A stretch of 61,767 nucleotides of DNA from Planctomycetia bacterium. GTDB lineage: Bacteria > Planctomycetota > UBA1135 > GCA-002686595. The notes under the pieces were generated by a model, which ran no database searches, was not told the origin of the DNA, and saw only the letters and a list, made by a program, of their open reading frames with translations. Both the position numbers and the translations under genes were made by a program. The stretch is from contig SYGM01000009.1 in assembly GCA_005799545.1 (NCBI GenBank), positions 1-61,767 on the forward strand. The letters are read 5' to 3'. Below, piece after piece: positions 41,729 to 50,170 of this stretch; the first letter of the stretch is position 1; every line of letters begins with the position of its first letter.

Positions 41729-42340
41729 CTAGGTCGAGCGGCGCTTGCGCCAGGCCCTGTAGAGCACCCAGCCCGCGGCCAGAACCAGCACGGCGACCAT
41801 CAGACCCAGCAGGAACTGGTGCACGCGCTCCTGCGCCTGCGCCTCGCCCAGCTTCATCGTGATCCAGTAAGCGGCCCAGATCGAGGTGGGCACGGAAATC
41901 AGCACGCCCAGCCCGTCGAGCAGCAGGAAGCGCGCGTAGCTCATCTTCATCGTGCCCGCGAGGAAGTAGCCGGGGATGCGCAGGCCGGGCAGGAACCGGC
42001 AGGTGAAGATGGCCCAGTTGCCGTGCTCGGCGAAACGGCGCTCGAACTTGGCGAAACGCTCGGGGTGCAGCACTTTCGCAACCCAGCGCAGGCGCAGCAC
42101 CGAGAGTCCGTAGCGTCGGCCCAGCAGGAACGGAATCGAGTCGCCGAGCAGGATCGCAAAGCTGCACACGATCGTCACGGGCAGGTACTCGACATTGCCG
42201 CGCGCGACCATGATGCCGGAGGGAATCAGCGCGGCTTCCTCCGGAAGCGGCGCGCCGAGTCCACACAGCATCAGCAGAGTGAACGGGCCCCAGTAGTGGA
42301 ACCGTCCAAACCACTCCAGAATGTCGAGGGCAGCCAGCAC
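41729..42340 (-). CDS. DedA-family membrane protein
   Basis: 203 residues with a GTG start. It shows the DedA pattern: GLGAPLPEEAALIPSGIMVARG near the N-terminus, then FAKFERRFAEHGNWAIFTCRFLPGLR with the conserved Arg and Gly, and four to five membrane helices. DedA proteins help move lipid carriers such as undecaprenyl phosphate across the membrane and support envelope homeostasis. That fits the glycan genes around it. The stop lies 46 nt before the rsfS start. Confidence 0.9.
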   Translation of the reverse strand: MLAALDILEWFGRFHYWGPFTLLMLCGLGAPLPEEAALIPSGIMVARGNVEYLPVTIVCSFAILLGDSIPFLLGRRYGLSVLRLRWVAKVLHPERFAKFERRFAEHGNWAIFTCRFLPGLRIPGYFLAGTMKMSYARFLLLDGLGVLISVPTSIWAAYWITMKLGEAQAQERVHQFLLGLMVAVLVLAAGWVLYRAWRKRRST

Positions 42341-42352
42341 GATCGGGCCAAG

Positions 42353-42358
42353 ATGCTA
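42353..42358 (-). promoter_or_regulatory. TANNNT -10 element of dedA (GCTAGCAT)
   Basis: TAGCAT preceded by GC, 12 nt before GTG 42340. It overlaps the stop codon of the preceding gene. Confidence 0.35.
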
Positions 42359-42928
42359 GCGGCCGCTGCCGTCCGCGTGCGAGAAATGTTCTTCTGCTGC
42401 CTGCCTGAGGCCCGCCGCCTGCGGATGTCCTGCAGCCTCCGCCCGCGCAAAACAGCGCGCGGCGGCCTGCCAGGCCTCGGCGGGGGAGGCCGGCAGCGGC
42501 CGCAGTTCCTCGGGGAGCTCTGCCCAACCCGCCCAGACCGCACCCTCGTAGAGCGCCGCTTCGCCCGGGTCGGGGAGCACAGCCTGCGCGCGCTCGAGCA
42601 CCTCGAGCCCGGCTCGGCAGTACGCCTCGCGCTCCATCGGGGTCAGCGTGCGCGTGCTGCGCGCCTCGTGGAACAGCAGGCTGTGCGCGTAGAAGATCCA
42701 GACCCCGCTGTCGCGGTCCAGCCACAAGAGCGCGTCCTCGGCGTGCCGATAGGCGCGTGCGCTCTCGCCTTCCCGCAGCGACTGGTCCATGCGCATCCAC
42801 TCCACGGCACCGATCAAGGTGCTCAGCGGTCCGAGCATGCGACGCCAGGTGCCGCCGCGGCCGCCGATGGCGATCAGCAGCAACAGGATTCCGGCCAGAA
42901 TCAGCAGCAATCCCTTGCCGCGACTCAT
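42356..42928 (-). CDS. membrane-anchored helical (TPR-like) protein, hypothetical
   Basis: 190 residues. An N-terminal membrane helix, LLLILAGILLLLIAIGG, is followed by helical pairs such as RAYRHAEDALLWLDRDSG and LEVLERAQAVLPDPGEAAL that resemble tetratricopeptide repeats. The start overlaps the stop of the upstream membrane protein (ATGA), so it belongs to the ABC operon. Probably an accessory scaffold; function unknown. Confidence 0.72.
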   Translation of the reverse strand: MSRGKGLLLILAGILLLLIAIGGRGGTWRRMLGPLSTLIGAVEWMRMDQSLREGESARAYRHAEDALLWLDRDSGVWIFYAHSLLFHEARSTRTLTPMEREAYCRAGLEVLERAQAVLPDPGEAALYEGAVWAGWAELPEELRPLPASPAEAWQAAARCFARAEAAGHPQAAGLRQAAEEHFSHADGSGR

Positions 42929-43953
42929 CTCCGCCTCCGCACTCGCACCCAGCTCCAGCCGGCGATGACCGGAGTCAGCAGGCATCCGGTCAACGTCATG
43001 GCAATCAGCATCGGATCCGGCCAGCGCGGCAACCAGCCGAGGCGCAGGAAGTCGAGCGTGTCCTGCAGAGGCAGGCGGGTGCCGACGGCCAGCATCAGCG
43101 CCGCGACCAGTGCGATGGCGATCCCTGCCCGCATCCACAGTGAGCAGAGCAGGGTGGCGCACAAGGCCATGCTGATCAGCAGCCAGCCGTGCAGCAGCAT
43201 GCGCACCGCACCGAGCCTCGACTGTTCGCTGCGCTCAAGCACATACGAATCCATCGGCGACCAGAGCGCGGCCGCGTGCTCGGGTTCGACCCGCAAATCA
43301 AGCACGCGCCGCGTGCCTTCCGCCGGCAGCGGAACCAGCAGGCGTCCGCGCGTGGCAACTTCGAGCACGGCATGCTCCGGCGCGTCCAGCCAGCTTGCGA
43401 GCATCCGAACCTGAGGCGCCCCGCGCGTGGCGATCAGTGCGAGTGACAATGCATCGCCCTGACCCTGTGCGGCAATGCGCACGCGCGCAGGTTCATGACC
43501 ATCCACCCAGATGGCATCGTCGGCGGCAACGCGCGCACGCGCTTCAAAGGCCGCCTGCGGAGCCGGCAGCGTCTCGATCACGGCGGCGCTGATTCCAAGC
43601 CAAATGAGTGCTGCGCAAAGCAATCCCAGCAGCACGGAGGCGTGCAGCCGCAGCGGTGCAACCGAGCGCGTGCGCAGCCAATCGATGTCGTGACGCTTCC
43701 AGCGTTCGATCAACCAGGCCGCGCGTGCGCACAGCCCGGTGCCGACGATCAGGAGCACGAAATTCCAGCCATCGGCCCGCTGATTCCAGGCCAGCCACTG
43801 CGTCAGCGACAGAGGGCCCTGCACATACTCCATCCATGTGGGTGCGATTCCGGAGGCATGGATCAGCGTTGCCAGCAGTGTCAGGTGCAGCAGAAGCAGC
43901 GGCCATGCCAGGCTGGAGGCAAGGATCCAGCGAAAGACGGCGGGGACGATCAT
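42925..43953 (-). CDS. membrane protein, probable partner (permease-like) of the adjacent ABC ATPase
   Basis: 342 residues. Hydrophobic segments lie at about 8-30, 62-80, 105-128 and, after an outer domain (about 130-255), three more at 255-330. It has no recognised family. Its start overlaps the ATPase stop (ATGA), the usual coupling of ABC subunits. The beta-rich outer domain with ARVRIAAQGQGDALSLALI could bind a ligand. Confidence 0.72.
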   Translation of the reverse strand: MIVPAVFRWILASSLAWPLLLLHLTLLATLIHASGIAPTWMEYVQGPLSLTQWLAWNQRADGWNFVLLIVGTGLCARAAWLIERWKRHDIDWLRTRSVAPLRLHASVLLGLLCAALIWLGISAAVIETLPAPQAAFEARARVAADDAIWVDGHEPARVRIAAQGQGDALSLALIATRGAPQVRMLASWLDAPEHAVLEVATRGRLLVPLPAEGTRRVLDLRVEPEHAAALWSPMDSYVLERSEQSRLGAVRMLLHGWLLISMALCATLLCSLWMRAGIAIALVAALMLAVGTRLPLQDTLDFLRLGWLPRWPDPMLIAMTLTGCLLTPVIAGWSWVRVRRRR

Positions 43954-44684
43954 GCGCTCCCGCGCGCCTGCCGGTAGACCTCCAGCAGGCCCCCTTCCGG
44001 AATCAACTCGCGAGGCGGCCGCACTGTGGCGATCCGGCCATCGAGCATGATCGCGAGCTGGTCACAGTGCTGCAGCAGATCACCGGGCAGGTGCGAGGCG
44101 AGCACTACGGTGATCGACTGGGCGCGTGCGCGCGCCAGCAGACGCGCGAGCACCTCGAAGCCCTCCGCATCGAGACCGGCAGTGGGCTCATCGAGCAGGA
44201 TCAGCTCCGGATCGGCGAGCCAGGCCTGAGCGAGGCCGAAGCGACGCAGCATGCCGCGCGAGCAGCGACCGATGCGCTGCTCCGCATGCTGCGTCAGGCC
44301 GACTTCGCTCAGGCTCTGCGCCACGCGGGCGTCGAGTCCGGCGCGCTCGAGGCCTGCGAGCTCGCCGAGCATCCGCAGCATCGTGCACAGGCGCAGCTCC
44401 GCGGGGAACGGCGTGTCTTCCGAGAGGTAACCCGTGCGTCGCTGCACGGCTGCGGACCCCGGAGAGCCGCCCAGCACCCGCAGCACGCCGGATTCGACGG
44501 GCTCCAGGCCCGCGATGGCGCGCAGCAGCGTGCTCTTGCCCGATCCGTTGGGCCCCGCAAGGCCCAGAAATCGTCCCTGCTGCAGCATCAGATCGACGCC
44601 GTGCAGAACGCGCGTGCTGCCCATCAGCCCGCGCGGGTAGGCCACGCACAACGCTTGAATGTCGAGGCAGGCGGCAGCGCTCAC
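43950..44684 (-). CDS. ABC transporter ATP-binding protein
   Basis: 244 residues from GTG 44684, chosen because the -10 element lies 6 nt upstream. Walker A is GPNGSGKSTLLRAI. The signature is CSRGMLRRFGLAQA, a degenerate LSGGQ-type motif as seen in CcmA/NatA-like exporters. Walker B is LILLDEPTAGLD and the switch is ASHLPGD. It is first in the operon with the membrane proteins at 42925 and 42356. It is probably an exporter; substrate unknown. Confidence 0.9.
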   Translation of the reverse strand: MSAAACLDIQALCVAYPRGLMGSTRVLHGVDLMLQQGRFLGLAGPNGSGKSTLLRAIAGLEPVESGVLRVLGGSPGSAAVQRRTGYLSEDTPFPAELRLCTMLRMLGELAGLERAGLDARVAQSLSEVGLTQHAEQRIGRCSRGMLRRFGLAQAWLADPELILLDEPTAGLDAEGFEVLARLLARARAQSITVVLASHLPGDLLQHCDQLAIMLDGRIATVRPPRELIPEGGLLEVYRQARGSA

Positions 44685-44690
44685 ACGCAG

Positions 44691-44696
44691 AGGATA
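44691..44696 (-). promoter_or_regulatory. TANNNT -10 element of the ABC operon (GCTATCCT)
   Basis: TATCCT preceded by GC, 6 nt before GTG 44684. Predicts leaderless initiation at GTG. Confidence 0.4.
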
Positions 44697-44717
44697 GCTC
44701 CGGAGGCCTTCACGGAC

Positions 44718-44723
44718 TACCTT
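44718..44723 (+). promoter_or_regulatory. TANNNT -10 element of the FHA gene (ACTACCTT)
   Basis: TACCTT lies 7 nt before ATG 44731. It is divergent from 44691-44696, so the two genes share a 46-bp promoter region. Confidence 0.35.
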
Positions 44724-44730
44724 GGTGCGC

Positions 44731-45459
44731 ATGCCGCGCTTCTATGTCCTCAGTGGTGCCGACATCGGAACCCAAGCCGAATTGAAGGCCGGGCAGGCCA
44801 TTGGTCGCGGCGCTGACTGCGCGCTGGTGTTGCACGATGCATCGATCAGCCGTCTGCACGCGCGTCTGGAGCCGCGCGGCGCCGCCTGGTTCCTCGTCGA
44901 TGCGGGTTCGCGCAACGGAATCAGCGTGCACGGTGCGCGCCAGAGCGAGCTCGAGCTCAAGGACGGTCTGGAGCTGCGTCTGGGCGAAGTCGATCTGCGC
45001 GTGCGTCTGCCCCGAGAGACCGTGCCGACGAGTGTGCCGACGAATGTGCAGTCGGAGATCGAGCTGGAGGAAATCGAGCTGGAAGAGGCGCCGGAGCCGG
45101 CTGCACCCAAGTCTGCTGCGCCCAAGCCGGTTGCGCCCAAGCCTGCTGTGCCCGCCTCTCTGGCCGCGCCCGCCTCTCCGGCTGCGTTGGCGGGGCCCGC
45201 TGCAGCCGGTCGCAAGCCGATCGGCGGCGTCCAGACCAAGGATCGCGGCATCCTGCAGTACAGCAAGGTCGAGAATCGCGGGGGTCTCTTGCAGAGCGAT
45301 CTGGCACAGGCGCCCTGGTACACGCGGCTGGGACTGATCCTGGGCGCGCTGCTCGTGTTCGCGTTGCTGGGCTGGGGCGCCTTCCGGGTGACGCAGTTCT
45401 TCAAGCAGAAGACAGCGGGCGAGCCGCTTCCCGAAGAGACCGAAGCGCAGCCGCGCTGA
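44731..45459 (+). CDS. FHA-domain protein with C-terminal membrane helix
   Basis: 242 residues. The FHA domain (about 1-95) has IGRGADCALVLHDASISRLHARL with the phosphothreonine-binding Arg, Ser and His, and DAGSRNGISVHG. An acidic, then Ala/Pro/Lys-rich linker (about 105-170) follows, then a membrane helix, LGLILGALLVFALLGWGAF (about 204-223). It would read Thr phosphorylation by Ser/Thr kinases at the membrane. The only kinase gene in this window is the interrupted one at 23018. Confidence 0.88.
   Translation: MPRFYVLSGADIGTQAELKAGQAIGRGADCALVLHDASISRLHARLEPRGAAWFLVDAGSRNGISVHGARQSELELKDGLELRLGEVDLRVRLPRETVPTSVPTNVQSEIELEEIELEEAPEPAAPKSAAPKPVAPKPAVPASLAAPASPAALAGPAAAGRKPIGGVQTKDRGILQYSKVENRGGLLQSDLAQAPWYTRLGLILGALLVFALLGWGAFRVTQFFKQKTAGEPLPEETEAQPR
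45108..45150 (+). repeat. 15-bp imperfect repeats coding the AAPKP linker
   Basis: Three units of the kind CTGCTGCGCCCAAGC and CGGTTGCGCCCAAGC code APKP-type residues in the FHA protein linker. In-frame length change is possible. Confidence 0.45.
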
Positions 45460-45497
45460 GTGAATCCGGCGGCGTCGGCGCTGCGAAAAGCAGGCTG

Positions 45498-46271
45498 ATG
45501 AGCGCTAGCATTGTGATCTACGGCGCCACCGGCGGAATCGGTTCCGCGCTGGCCCGCCAACTTGCCTCTGCCGGGCAGCCCCTGGTGCTTGTCGGCCGCG
45601 ACGCCGGACGGCTTGCGGCGCTTGCGGATGAGTGCGTTGCCACGTCCTGCAATGCGCCTGAGGGCGGTTCTCCGCAGGGCGCTGCGATCACCGTCGAGGG
45701 TGATGCCTGCGATCCTGGTTTGCACGCGCGCGTTGCCGAGGCGGTCGGCGAGCGTTGTCGCGGGCTGGTCTACGCCGTGGGGAACCTGCGGCTGGGGCCC
45801 CTCTCTCGCGTCGAGCCGTCACAGGCTCTGGCGGACTTTCAGCTGCACGCACTCGGTGCGCTGATGGCCGCGCAGGCGCTCACGGCCGCTCTGAAGAACT
45901 GCGCCGACGGATCCGCCATCGTGCTGTGCTCCAGCATCGCGGCACGCAGCGGCTTTCCCAATCACGCTTCGGTCTCCATGGCCAAGGGTGCGGTGGAGGG
46001 GCTGACCATGGCGCTGGCAGCGGAACTGGCGCCGAAGGTGCGCGTCAACGCGATTGCGCCCTCGCTGACGCGCACGCCGCTGGCACAGCCGCTGACCGGC
46101 AACGAGAAACTGGCGGCGGGCATCGCCGCTCTGCATCCCTTGCCGCGACTGGGTGAAGCTCAGGATGCGGCGCAGGCGATTGAGTTCCTGCTCTCGGAAC
46201 GCAGCTCGTGGATCACCGGTCAGATCCTGCCTGTCGACGGCGGACGCTCGAGCGTCCGCAGCAAGGGCTGA
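45498..46271 (+). CDS. short-chain dehydrogenase/reductase lacking the catalytic Tyr
   Basis: 257 residues. The NAD(P) motif is [12 protein letters not shown]. The usual Ser is present in [11 protein letters not shown]. The catalytic YxxxK position reads VSMAK, so Tyr is replaced by Val while Lys remains. The C-terminus, [16 protein letters not shown], is typical of SDRs. It may use another residue, act on an unusual substrate or be a non-catalytic binder. It lies 38 nt after the FHA gene, possibly in one operon. Confidence 0.82.
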   Translation: MSASIVIYGATGGIGSALARQLASAGQPLVLVGRDAGRLAALADECVATSCNAPEGGSPQGAAITVEGDACDPGLHARVAEAVGERCRGLVYAVGNLRLGPLSRVEPSQALADFQLHALGALMAAQALTAALKNCADGSAIVLCSSIAARSGFPNHASVSMAKGAVEGLTMALAAELAPKVRVNAIAPSLTRTPLAQPLTGNEKLAAGIAALHPLPRLGEAQDAAQAIEFLLSERSSWITGQILPVDGGRSSVRSKG

Positions 46272-46303
46272 GCACGGACTCACAGTCCGACATTCATGCG
46301 TCC

Positions 46304-46501
46304 ATGGCGAAGATGCGTCGTAAATCCGAGCTGCCGGTGAAGGACTGCACGGTATGCGGCCGGCCGATGGTCTGGCGCAAGCGCTGGGAGCGCGTGTGGG
46401 ACGAGGTCAAGACCTGTTCCGAGCGCTGTCGGCGTGCACGCGGCACCAGAAATCCGCCAGTGCAGCGGCCGAGCAATCCCACGAGAAACGCAGGGCGTTG
46501 A
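46304..46501 (+). CDS. small zinc-ribbon protein, DUF2256
   Basis: 65 residues. The DUF2256 core is clear: [19 protein letters not shown], then [16 protein letters not shown], with four Cys as a likely zinc site. Family members are about 50 residues, so the last about 18 residues here are an extra tail. ATG 46313 is another possible start. Its 3' end overlaps the convergent glycosyltransferase gene by 95 bp. Function of the family is unknown. Confidence 0.8.
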   Translation: MAKMRRKSELPVKDCTVCGRPMVWRKRWERVWDEVKTCSERCRRARGTRNPPVQRPSNPTRNAGR

Positions 46502-47504
46502 GCGGACCCGAACGCGCAGCTTCTCCAGCGGAATGCATGGCACGACGGATGGCGCGTGCGCAGTCTCTGGCGTCTGCCGGGTCAAAGCACGGGGCTTGCG
46601 GCACGATTTCCCGGTGTGCGGCGATTGCGGACACCGCCACGGGGCAGCCCGCCTGCGCTGCTTCCAGTGCGCCGATGCCAAAGCCCTCGATGCGCGCCGG
46701 AAACACGGCGGCGGCCGCGCGCGCGTAGAGCTGCGGCAGCGCCTCCTCGGCGATCGGTCCGCAGAACTTCACGCGGTCGGCGATCCCCAGTTCCAAAGCC
46801 AGCGACTTCAGTCGCGCACCTTCGTTTCCCTTCTCCGCGCCGTGAATTTCCAGCGGCGGCAGGCCGGCATCCACGGCCAGCGCCCGCAGCAAGAGCTCGA
46901 GATTCTTGCGGGGTTCCAGATGTCCCAGCGTGATCAGGCCGGCTTGCTCGGTGGGGCAGCGTGCCAGCACCGGCAGGTGATCGGCGGAGTTGGGGATCAC
47001 CGCAATGCGCTCGCTTGGGATCGACATGCGCTGGGCGAGTTCCGTGCGCATGGCTTCGCTCACGACGGCGAGCCCGCGCGCCCGCGACAGCGCGTGCGAC
47101 AGCACGGTGCGCGCGAACCAGCGTTGCACCCAGCTGCCGAATGATGGATCCAGTCTCCGCAGATCGTGGATCAGCAGCGTGCAGGGCAGCGCATGCCGTC
47201 CGGCGAGCGGCAGATGAGCACCGTGCACGAGATCGCAGCTGCCGTGAGCGAGGGCACCCAGCAGGCGGTTCTCCGCGCGCACGCGCGCCAGCGGGGGATG
47301 GGACGGAATGTCGGAGCGCAGCACCTGCACGCAGTCCGGCAGCGTGAAAGCCATGCGCTCGCGGCCTTCGAGCACCAGCAGCTCGCCGCCGCGCTCGGAG
47401 AGCAGTTCCGCCACGCGCGGGAGCAGCTCCGCATTGTGACGCCGTACGCCACCCGGCGGCTGGCCCAGCACACTGCCCAGCACCAGCACGCGCGGCGCTC
47501 TCAT
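46407..47504 (-). CDS. GT4 family glycosyltransferase
   Basis: 365 residues. The N-terminal Rossmann domain starts [20 protein letters not shown]. The C-terminal donor domain has [32 protein letters not shown] and [19 protein letters not shown], including the EX7E motif. It transfers a sugar from a nucleotide donor to a growing glycan in the cytoplasm. The start overlaps the preceding GT4 stop (ATGA). Last gene of a two-gene operon. Confidence 0.9.
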   Translation of the reverse strand: MRAPRVLVLGSVLGQPPGGVRRHNAELLPRVAELLSERGGELLVLEGRERMAFTLPDCVQVLRSDIPSHPPLARVRAENRLLGALAHGSCDLVHGAHLPLAGRHALPCTLLIHDLRRLDPSFGSWVQRWFARTVLSHALSRARGLAVVSEAMRTELAQRMSIPSERIAVIPNSADHLPVLARCPTEQAGLITLGHLEPRKNLELLLRALAVDAGLPPLEIHGAEKGNEGARLKSLALELGIADRVKFCGPIAEEALPQLYARAAAAVFPARIEGFGIGALEAAQAGCPVAVSAIAAHREIVPQAPCFDPADARDCARAIRRAMHSAGEAARSGPLNALRFSWDCSAAALADFWCRVHADSARNRS

Positions 47505-48460
47505 CGGGCTTGCTCCTGCCAGATGGCTTCGATCCTCTGTGCGGTATGTTCCCAAGTGAACCGGGCGGCGTGAGCGGGCCCGGCCGACTGGCGCTCGCCG
47601 GCGCAGCGCGTCAGCGCCGCGCACACGGCGGGCAGATCCTGCGGCACGATGCGCAGGCCCAGCTCGCCGGACACTTCGGCCTGTGCGCTGCGCGGCGTCA
47701 CCAGCACATGCGTGCCGCTGGCGAGTGCCTCCAGCGCTGGCAGTCCGAAGCCTTCGCTGCGCGCCAGCAACGCCACGGCACTGGCTCGTTGATACTCGAT
47801 CGCGAGCGCCTCGTCGGGCAACTCGCCGAGCATCTCCAGCGCAACCTTCTGTCGCTGTGCCTGCGCGCGCAGCGCTTCGGACCACCCGGTCTGCGGACCG
47901 CTGATGGCGAGGGTCCAGCCGCCGAGCTTCGCGAGTGCCGGCAGCAGCGCATCCGCGCGCTTCTTGGGCCGTGTTCCTCCGGGGACCAGCACGCGCAGCT
48001 CGCGCGCGATCCGCGAATCCTCGCCGAAGCAACTCGCAACACCCCACGGCACGTGCCGGACACGCTTTCCGGCAAAGGCCAGTCCTGCGCGCGTGGTCGC
48101 GCTGGGCACGATGATGCTCGCTGCGCGCAGCGGACCTGCTAGGGCCCAGAATCGGTGGCGCAGGTCGCTGTTTTCGCGCTCTCCGAAGCGCCAGGGCAGT
48201 TCATGGATGGTCGCCACGATCGGCACTCTCGCGAGCAACGGAAACGCGGACACGAAACTGTGCAGGCCGCCGAGTCCGCGTGCCAGCCCGGGCAGATGCA
48301 GCTGGCGCCAGCGGCGCAGCGGCGCATCCGCAGGCGGTGCCAGACGAACCACCTCCAGAACGCCCCGTCGTTCGAGCGCAGCCAGCGTCTCCCGCGCCAC
48401 GCGCGCCACACCCGCAGGATGCGGGTGCGTCAGCACGGAGCAGTCAAAACCGATGCGCAT
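47501..48460 (-). CDS. GT4 family glycosyltransferase
   Basis: 319 residues starting MRIGFDCSVLTHPHPAGVAR. The donor domain has PALAKLGGWTLAISGPQTG, EMLGELPDEALAIEYQRA and ARSEGFGLPALEALASGT with EX7E. An ATG directly after a TACGCT -10 element marks the operon start. It probably adds a hexose or deoxyhexose to an O-antigen-like chain; donor and acceptor are unknown. Confidence 0.9.
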   Translation of the reverse strand: MRIGFDCSVLTHPHPAGVARVARETLAALERRGVLEVVRLAPPADAPLRRWRQLHLPGLARGLGGLHSFVSAFPLLARVPIVATIHELPWRFGERENSDLRHRFWALAGPLRAASIIVPSATTRAGLAFAGKRVRHVPWGVASCFGEDSRIARELRVLVPGGTRPKKRADALLPALAKLGGWTLAISGPQTGWSEALRAQAQRQKVALEMLGELPDEALAIEYQRASAVALLARSEGFGLPALEALASGTHVLVTPRSAQAEVSGELGLRIVPQDLPAVCAALTRCAGERQSAGPAHAARFTWEHTAQRIEAIWQEQAR

Positions 48461-48467
48461 CCCGATC

Positions 48468-48473
48468 AGCGTA
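48468..48473 (-). promoter_or_regulatory. TANNNT -10 element of the GT4 operon (CGTACGCT)
   Basis: TACGCT lies 7 nt before ATG 48460. Divergent from 48495-48500. Confidence 0.35.
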
Positions 48474-48494
48474 CGCTCCACGAGTCCTTTTTCG

Positions 48495-48500
48495 TATAAG
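48495..48500 (+). promoter_or_regulatory. -10-like element TATAAG of the lipoprotein gene
   Basis: TATAAG lies 6 nt before ATG 48507. Its first five bases fit the consensus. Confidence 0.35.
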
Positions 48501-48506
48501 AAGCCC

Positions 48507-48896
48507 ATGCTGCGAACCGCCACCGCCTGTGCCCTGATGCTGTCCCTGCTGCCGAGCTGCTTTCTGGCCCGCACGACGACCAACGAGCCGCTGTCCGCAG
48601 AGCGGCTCGCGGCGCTGAAGGTCGGACAAAGCACCGCGCAGGATGCGCTGACGATGCTGGGTGCCCCGCACGACGTGGTGCAGCTCGGACGGCGCTCGGC
48701 GTGGCGCTACGACTTCAGCAACTCCAAGCGCGCCGGTTTCTCGATCGTGGTTGTGACCCTGCTCAACGAAGACAGCCGCTCCGATCGCGCCTGGCTCTTT
48801 TTCGACGAGAATCTGGTGCTGATCGGCGCAGGCAGCACGCTGCAGGCGGATGCGAGCGAGTTCGCGATGCCTTGGTCCGAGGTCGAGGGTCGGTGA
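48507..48896 (+). CDS. small outer-envelope lipoprotein, SmpA/BamE-like fold
   Basis: 129 residues with a lipobox LLPSC (Cys 18). The mature part has LSAERLAALKVGQSTAQDAL and TMLGAPHDVVQLGRRSAWRY, the pattern of SmpA/OmlA-type domains that bind envelope proteins. The following gene starts at GTG inside its stop (GTGA) and codes a similar protein, so the two arose by duplication or act as a pair. Confidence 0.8.
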   Translation: MLRTATACALMLSLLPSCFLARTTTNEPLSAERLAALKVGQSTAQDALTMLGAPHDVVQLGRRSAWRYDFSNSKRAGFSIVVVTLLNEDSRSDRAWLFFDENLVLIGAGSTLQADASEFAMPWSEVEGR

Positions 48897-49318
48897 GCGC
48901 GCGTCTCACCGCCATCGGAGCCCTGCTCCTGTGCAGCGCCTGCGTCAGCGTCAGCTGGGAACGCAAGCTGCGCGATCTGCCGCTGCGTCCGGAGCAGTAT
49001 CAGCAGCTGCAGCCCGGCGCAGCCACGCTCGAAGACGTACTGGCGAAGCTGGGAGCGCCGTTGGATGTCTGGGAGCTGGGTCATGGACGCTTCGCGCTGG
49101 CCTACGGCTGGGAGCAGAATCGCGAGCTGGGACTGTCGGTCAGCGTGCCGGTCACCCAGCGTCGGAGCGCCAACTTCGATTACGATGAGATCAATCTGCA
49201 CACGTACGGCATCGTGTGCTTCCTTTCCGCCGAGCTGCGCCTTGAATCGCTCGAGGAAGGTCGCCTGCACGAACTGCGTGCGATGCAGCGGCGCCGTCCG
49301 GAGTACGAGGAGAACTGA
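48893..49318 (+). CDS. small lipoprotein, second of a pair
   Basis: 141 residues with a GTG start overlapping the previous stop. The lipobox is LLCSAC. PGAATLEDVLAKLGAPLDVWE aligns with the TAQDALTMLGAPHDVVQ region of the preceding protein, so they share a fold. The remainder (about 75-141) is different. It ends 2 nt before the SDR gene, so the operon continues. Confidence 0.78.
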   Translation: MSARLTAIGALLLCSACVSVSWERKLRDLPLRPEQYQQLQPGAATLEDVLAKLGAPLDVWELGHGRFALAYGWEQNRELGLSVSVPVTQRRSANFDYDEINLHTYGIVCFLSAELRLESLEEGRLHELRAMQRRRPEYEEN

Positions 49319-49320
49319 GC

Positions 49321-50166
49321 ATGGATCTGGGTCTCAAGGACAAGGTTGTGCTGATCACCGGTGCATCCGGAGGCATCGGGCGCGCGCTTGCCGAGAGCTT
49401 CGCGGCCGAAGGTGCGCAGCTGATCCTGCACGGCGGAAGTCAGCTCGCCGCTCTCGAGCAGTGGCTCGCGGCGCAGACCTGGCGGCAGCGCGCGATCGCC
49501 GTGGGTGCCGAGATCTCCGATGCGGCCTCGGTCGAGACCATGTTTCAGCGCGGTCTGGAACGCTTCGGGCGCATTGATGTGGCGATCGCGAACGCCGGCC
49601 GCTGGACGCCCGAGTTCCGGCTCGCGCACGAGGCCTCGGTCGAGCGCGTCAAGGGCAACCTCGCCACCAACCTGCATGGTGCGATCTGGACCACGCAGAG
49701 CTTCTTCCGCGCGTTGGCGAAGACCGGGCCGCGTCCGGGCGAAGGCGCCAGCCTGATCCTGATCGGATCGACGGCAGGTCACTTCGGCGAAAAGGGTCAC
49801 ATGGAGTACTCGGTTTCGAAAGCCGGCCTCTACGGCATCCTCTACAGCGCGAAGAACGAGATCGTCGAGCTCGATCCATACGGACGCGTCAACCTGCTTG
49901 AACCCGGCTGGACCGTGACGCACATGGCACGCGCCGCCTTGGAGGAACCCGGCCTCATCGCGCGTGTGCTGCGCACGATGCCCGTGCGTCAGCTTGCCCG
50001 CGCCACCGACATCGCGCAGAGCGCGCTGTTCCTCGCTTCGCCGCGTGCGGCGCGGCACGTTTCCGGACAGGTCATCACCGTTGCCGGCGGCATGGAAGGC
50101 CGCATCCAGTGGGAGACCGCCCAGATCGACGAAGCCGGCGTGCGTCGGCGCGTACACGAGGAGTGA
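49321..50166 (+). CDS. short-chain dehydrogenase/reductase (classical)
   Basis: 281 residues. The cofactor motif is ITGASGGIGRALA, then IANAGRW (NAG motif), the catalytic Ser in LIGSTAG and the Tyr-Lys pair in MEYSVSKAG. The C-terminal segment (about 252-281) beyond the usual VAGG is unusual. It probably reduces or oxidises a small hydroxylated substrate in the cytoplasm. It is second to last in the operon that began at 48507. Confidence 0.87.
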   Translation: MDLGLKDKVVLITGASGGIGRALAESFAAEGAQLILHGGSQLAALEQWLAAQTWRQRAIAVGAEISDAASVETMFQRGLERFGRIDVAIANAGRWTPEFRLAHEASVERVKGNLATNLHGAIWTTQSFFRALAKTGPRPGEGASLILIGSTAGHFGEKGHMEYSVSKAGLYGILYSAKNEIVELDPYGRVNLLEPGWTVTHMARAALEEPGLIARVLRTMPVRQLARATDIAQSALFLASPRAARHVSGQVITVAGGMEGRIQWETAQIDEAGVRRRVHEE

Positions 50167-50170
50167 TGCC

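Noticed and set aside
45498-45527. GCTAGCAT after the SDR start codon as a promoter
   Set aside because: It lies inside the coding sequence downstream of the ATG, so it cannot drive this gene.
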